Below, one piece after another: positions 5,292-7,249 of a stretch of DNA of 7,249 nucleotides. Below the pieces are notes generated by a model. That model did no database searches and was not told the origin of the DNA. It saw nothing but the letters and a program-made list of their open reading frames with translations. Position 1 is the stretch's first letter. The number at the start of each line of letters is the position of its first letter. Origin of the DNA: an uncultured Pseudomonadota bacterium (lineage in GTDB: Bacteria > Pseudomonadota > Gammaproteobacteria > Burkholderiales > SG8-39). A program made the position numbers and the translations under genes. The stretch is from contig CAITSH010000139.1 in the NCBI GenBank assembly GCA_903895005.1, forward strand, positions 1 through 7,249. The letters are read 5' to 3'.

Positions 5292-6428
5292 TCAGGCCGC
5301 TGCGGACAGCGGCTTTGAGACCTGCTTGATGCCCATGTCCTTGAGCGCCAGCGCGACTGCGCCGACCATGTTGCGCATTTCGTTGGCGTCGATGGCGCCG
5401 ATGCAGCCGACACGGAAGGTTTCCATCTTGGTCAGCTTGCCCGGATAGAGGATGTAGCCGCGTTCGCGCAGGCGCACATAAAACTTGTCGAAGCTGTAGT
5501 TGGGATCCTCCGGCGCATGGAATGTGACGATGATAGGCGCCTGGATGGACCGGGCCAGGAATGGACGGAAGCCCAGGCCGGCCATGCCCTCGATCAGGGC
5601 GTCGCAGTTGGCCTGGTAGCGGGCGCCGCGCGCCGCCTGCCCGCCGGCCGCCTTGAACTGGTCGACCGCGGCGCGCAGGGCCGCGACCACGTGCGTCGGA
5701 GGCGTGTAGCGCCAGCGCCCGTTGGCTTCCATGTAGACCCACTGGTCATACAGGTCCATCGCGAGGGAGTGGCTGTTGCCTGCGCATTTTTCCAGCACCG
5801 ATTTGCGTGCGATGACAAAGCCCATGCCGGGCACGCCCTCAAGGCACTTGCCGGATGCGGAAATGAGCGCGTCGAAGGGGATTTTTTGCGCGTCGATTTC
5901 AATCGCGCCAAAAGAACTCATGGCGTCGACGATGAGGCCCTTGCCGCGCTTGGCACACTCGGCGGCGATTTCTGCGAGCGGGTTGTGGATGCCGGCGCTG
6001 GTTTCGCAGTGCACCTGCGCGACGTGGGTGATGGACGGATCGGCGTCGAGGGCCTCGGCGATCAGCTTTGCGCTCGCCGGCTTGTCCTCGGGGATGGTGA
6101 GTTCGACGGCATCACGCCCGAGGTATTTGCAGATTTTAAGGATGCGCTGGCAGTAGGCGCCGTTTTGAGGCACCAGCACCTTGCCGTTCCTCGGAACAAT
6201 GGTGCCGATGGCCGCTTCCACGGAAAACGTTCCGCTGCCCTGCAGGGGAACGCAGACGTGGGTGGCCTTCGCGTTGGCGATGGCGAGGATGTCCTCGCGC
6301 AGGCCGGCCATGAGGGCGTTGAAAGCGGCATCCCAGCTACCCCAGTCGCGCAGCATCGCCTGCTTGGTGGCGAGCGAGGTCGTCATGGGTCCGGGGGTTA
6401 GCAGGATGGGGTCGTTGCCGATGATCAT
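5292..6428 (-). CDS. phnW: 2-aminoethylphosphonate:pyruvate transaminase
   Basis: This is a 378-residue PLP enzyme (EC 2.6.1.37) that converts 2-aminoethylphosphonate and pyruvate to phosphonoacetaldehyde and alanine; the reaction is reversible. The N-terminus ([18 protein letters not shown]) followed by [11 protein letters not shown] (27-37) is highly characteristic of PhnW. The PLP-phosphate loop is [10 protein letters not shown] (63-72). The cofactor-pyridine aspartate is D168 in VDAMSSFGA, and the Schiff-base lysine is K194 in [15 protein letters not shown]. The conserved arginine that contacts the substrate is probably R339 in [11 protein letters not shown]. The length is normal for the family and no key residue is missing. 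The start is supported by an AAGGA ribosome-binding site (6435-6439) six bases upstream. It lies 98 bases downstream of, and in the same direction as, an iron alcohol dehydrogenase, probably in one operon. No phnX hydrolase is visible downstream, where the convergent methyltransferase gene ends the unit. Confidence 0.95.
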   Translation of the reverse strand: MIIGNDPILLTPGPMTTSLATKQAMLRDWGSWDAAFNALMAGLREDILAIANAKATHVCVPLQGSGTFSVEAAIGTIVPRNGKVLVPQNGAYCQRILKICKYLGRDAVELTIPEDKPASAKLIAEALDADPSITHVAQVHCETSAGIHNPLAEIAAECAKRGKGLIVDAMSSFGAIEIDAQKIPFDALISASGKCLEGVPGMGFVIARKSVLEKCAGNSHSLAMDLYDQWVYMEANGRWRYTPPTHVVAALRAAVDQFKAAGGQAARGARYQANCDALIEGMAGLGFRPFLARSIQAPIIVTFHAPEDPNYSFDKFYVRLRERGYILYPGKLTKMETFRVGCIGAIDANEMRNMVGAVALALKDMGIKQVSKPLSAAA

Positions 6429-6434
6429 GGGAAG

Positions 6435-6439
6435 TCCTT
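6435..6439 (-). promoter_or_regulatory. phnW: Ribosome-binding site of phnW
   Basis: Read on the minus strand, AAGGA lies six bases before the ATG at 6428. It is the best Shine-Dalgarno in the window and confirms the family-typical MIIGNDP start. Confidence 0.7.
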
Positions 6440-6446
6440 GAGTGGG

Positions 6447-6472
6447 GGAGCCGCCCGCCGGGGCATGGCTCC
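6447..6472 (-). other. Strong hairpin between the alcohol dehydrogenase gene and phnW
   Basis: On the plus strand GGAGCC (6447-6452) plus GCCC (6453-6456) pair with GGGC (6461-6464) plus GGCTCC (6467-6472). This leaves a GCCG tetraloop and a 2-base AT bulge, so 10 of 10 possible pairs are Watson-Crick. In the minus-strand transcript it lies just upstream of the phnW ribosome-binding site. With no T-run after it, it is more likely an intercistronic processing or stability structure, or a modulator of phnW translation, than an intrinsic terminator. Confidence 0.45.
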
Positions 6473-6526
6473 GGACACAAGTTTAGCGGTTGAGCCCCGA
6501 AACGCGCCAGTCCCGGGAAAAAAGCC

Positions 6527-7249
6527 TTAGCCGACAGCGCCGATAAAGTTGCGCCCCCGCGGGCCCTGCATGGCGCCATCGATCATGCCGCGCGCGTCCT
6601 TTTCGGTCACGCCATACTTCGAAAATTGCGTATCCACGCCCAGTTTTCCGAGGAAGGCCTCGAGGGCGGACGCCGGGTCGGTGACTTGCTCGCCGAACAC
6701 TTTCGACAGGACGGCATCGCGATCGGGGCGCTTGCCCTGGGCGAGGCGCCAGACCATGGGCAGGGTGAATGAACAGGCGAGGCCATGGGGCAGGCCGTGC
6801 AAGAGGGTCATGTCGTAGGAAATGGAATGGGCCAGCGCAGTCTTGGTGTTGGAGAACGCCAGCCCCGCCATCAAACTCGCACGTGCGGCGGCGGTGCGCA
6901 GCGCTTCGTCTCGAGGGGACTTGAGCAGGGCCGGTAGCGTGGCGATCACGGTTCGCGCCGCCTCAAGGGCAAGGGCATCGGATACCGGATTGGCATTGAC
7001 GTTCCAGATCGATTCGAGTGCATGCGACAGGGCATCGAGGCTGCTGTTGCGCGTCACTGTTTCCGGTAGTGACAAGGTCAGCTCCGGGTCAACCAGGGCG
7101 GCCTGCGGCCAGGTTTGTTCAAGGTGCAGCGAGTATTTCTGCGGCTTGGCTGAGGTGCGATCCCAAAGTGTCGCCCATGGCGTTACTTCGCTGCCGGTGC
7201 CGGCGGTGGTCGGCACGGCAATCATGGGCAGCGCGCGCGTGACGGCCGG
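6527..7249 (-). CDS. Iron-containing alcohol dehydrogenase, phosphonate-associated (5' end outside window)
   Basis: The C-terminal 240 residues are visible and the frame stays open to the right edge, so the N-terminal nucleotide-binding part is missing. The family is clear: the fragment includes ALPMIAVPTTAGTGSEVTP (6-24), the hallmark of Fe-type alcohol dehydrogenases. All four metal ligands can be placed: D72 and H76 in LDALSHALE, H141 in LAHSISY, and H155 in LPHGLACS, with the usual spacings of 4 and 14. Next to phnW, it fits the phosphonate-linked Fe-ADH clade (TIGR03405 type), which interconverts phosphonoacetaldehyde and 2-hydroxyethylphosphonate using NAD(P)H. The metal could be iron or zinc. 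The internal ATG at 7225 is not the start, because the PTTAGTGSE motif lies mid-protein in this family. The TAA stop is followed by six T residues on the minus strand, but no stem precedes them. Substrate is inferred from context. Confidence 0.85.
   Translation of the reverse strand, partial: PAVTRALPMIAVPTTAGTGSEVTPWATLWDRTSAKPQKYSLHLEQTWPQAALVDPELTLSLPETVTRNSSLDALSHALESIWNVNANPVSDALALEAARTVIATLPALLKSPRDEALRTAAARASLMAGLAFSNTKTALAHSISYDMTLLHGLPHGLACSFTLPMVWRLAQGKRPDRDAVLSKVFGEQVTDPASALEAFLGKLGVDTQFSKYGVTEKDARGMIDGAMQGPRGRNFIGAVG

Noticed and set aside
5517..6401. Plus-strand open frame (294 codons) opposite phnW
   Set aside because: It lies wholly antisense to a highly recognisable phnW, and its translation shows no motif.
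6518..6529. T-run after the dehydrogenase stop (minus strand) as an intrinsic terminator
   Set aside because: The preceding bases contain a direct repeat of TCGGC rather than an inverted repeat, so no stem forms. The hairpin at 6447-6472 is farther downstream and has no T-run of its own.

Overview
The window is GC-rich, gene-dense bacterial chromosome with short intergenic gaps. Gene content (a PiT phosphate transporter preceded by a DUF47/PhoU-like regulator, a PhnW-type transaminase, a flavin-reductase-like protein) and base composition suggest a proteobacterium. A beta- or gammaproteobacterium is my guess, with no RNA marker to confirm it. I see no rRNA, tRNA, CRISPR, insertion sequence or phage module. 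The longest stretch without a gene is about 243 bases.

Layout. 1-66 (+) is the tail of a DUF47-type phosphate transport accessory gene, followed after 13 bases by a complete PiT phosphate transporter (80-1090, +). Next come a flavin-reductase-like FMN protein (1262-1960, +) and a small four-helix membrane protein of the Phage_holin_4_2/YvlD type (2020-2382, +). This converges with an exported ClpP/crotonase-fold protein on the minus strand (2406-3425). A divergent regulatory region rich in small dyads (3426-3668) separates it from a 517-residue fusion protein (3669-5222, +): a SecA-like SEC-C zinc motif, five TPRs and one arginine-methyltransferase-like domain. That gene converges with a minus-strand phosphonate pair: an iron-dependent alcohol dehydrogenase running in from beyond the right edge (6527-7249) and phnW (5292-6428).

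How they work together. Two groups concern phosphorus: inorganic phosphate uptake with its regulator at the left, and 2-aminoethylphosphonate/phosphonoacetaldehyde metabolism at the right. The genes between them show no obvious shared pathway.

Most notable. (1) The SEC-C/TPR/PRMT-like fusion has a double-glutamate loop resembling eukaryotic PRMT7/PRMT9 in a bacterial genome. (2) A hairpin occurs twice, 4.1 kb apart, in the same orientation downstream of plus-strand genes. Both copies have a 17-base loop, and a compensatory stem change points to selection on the structure.
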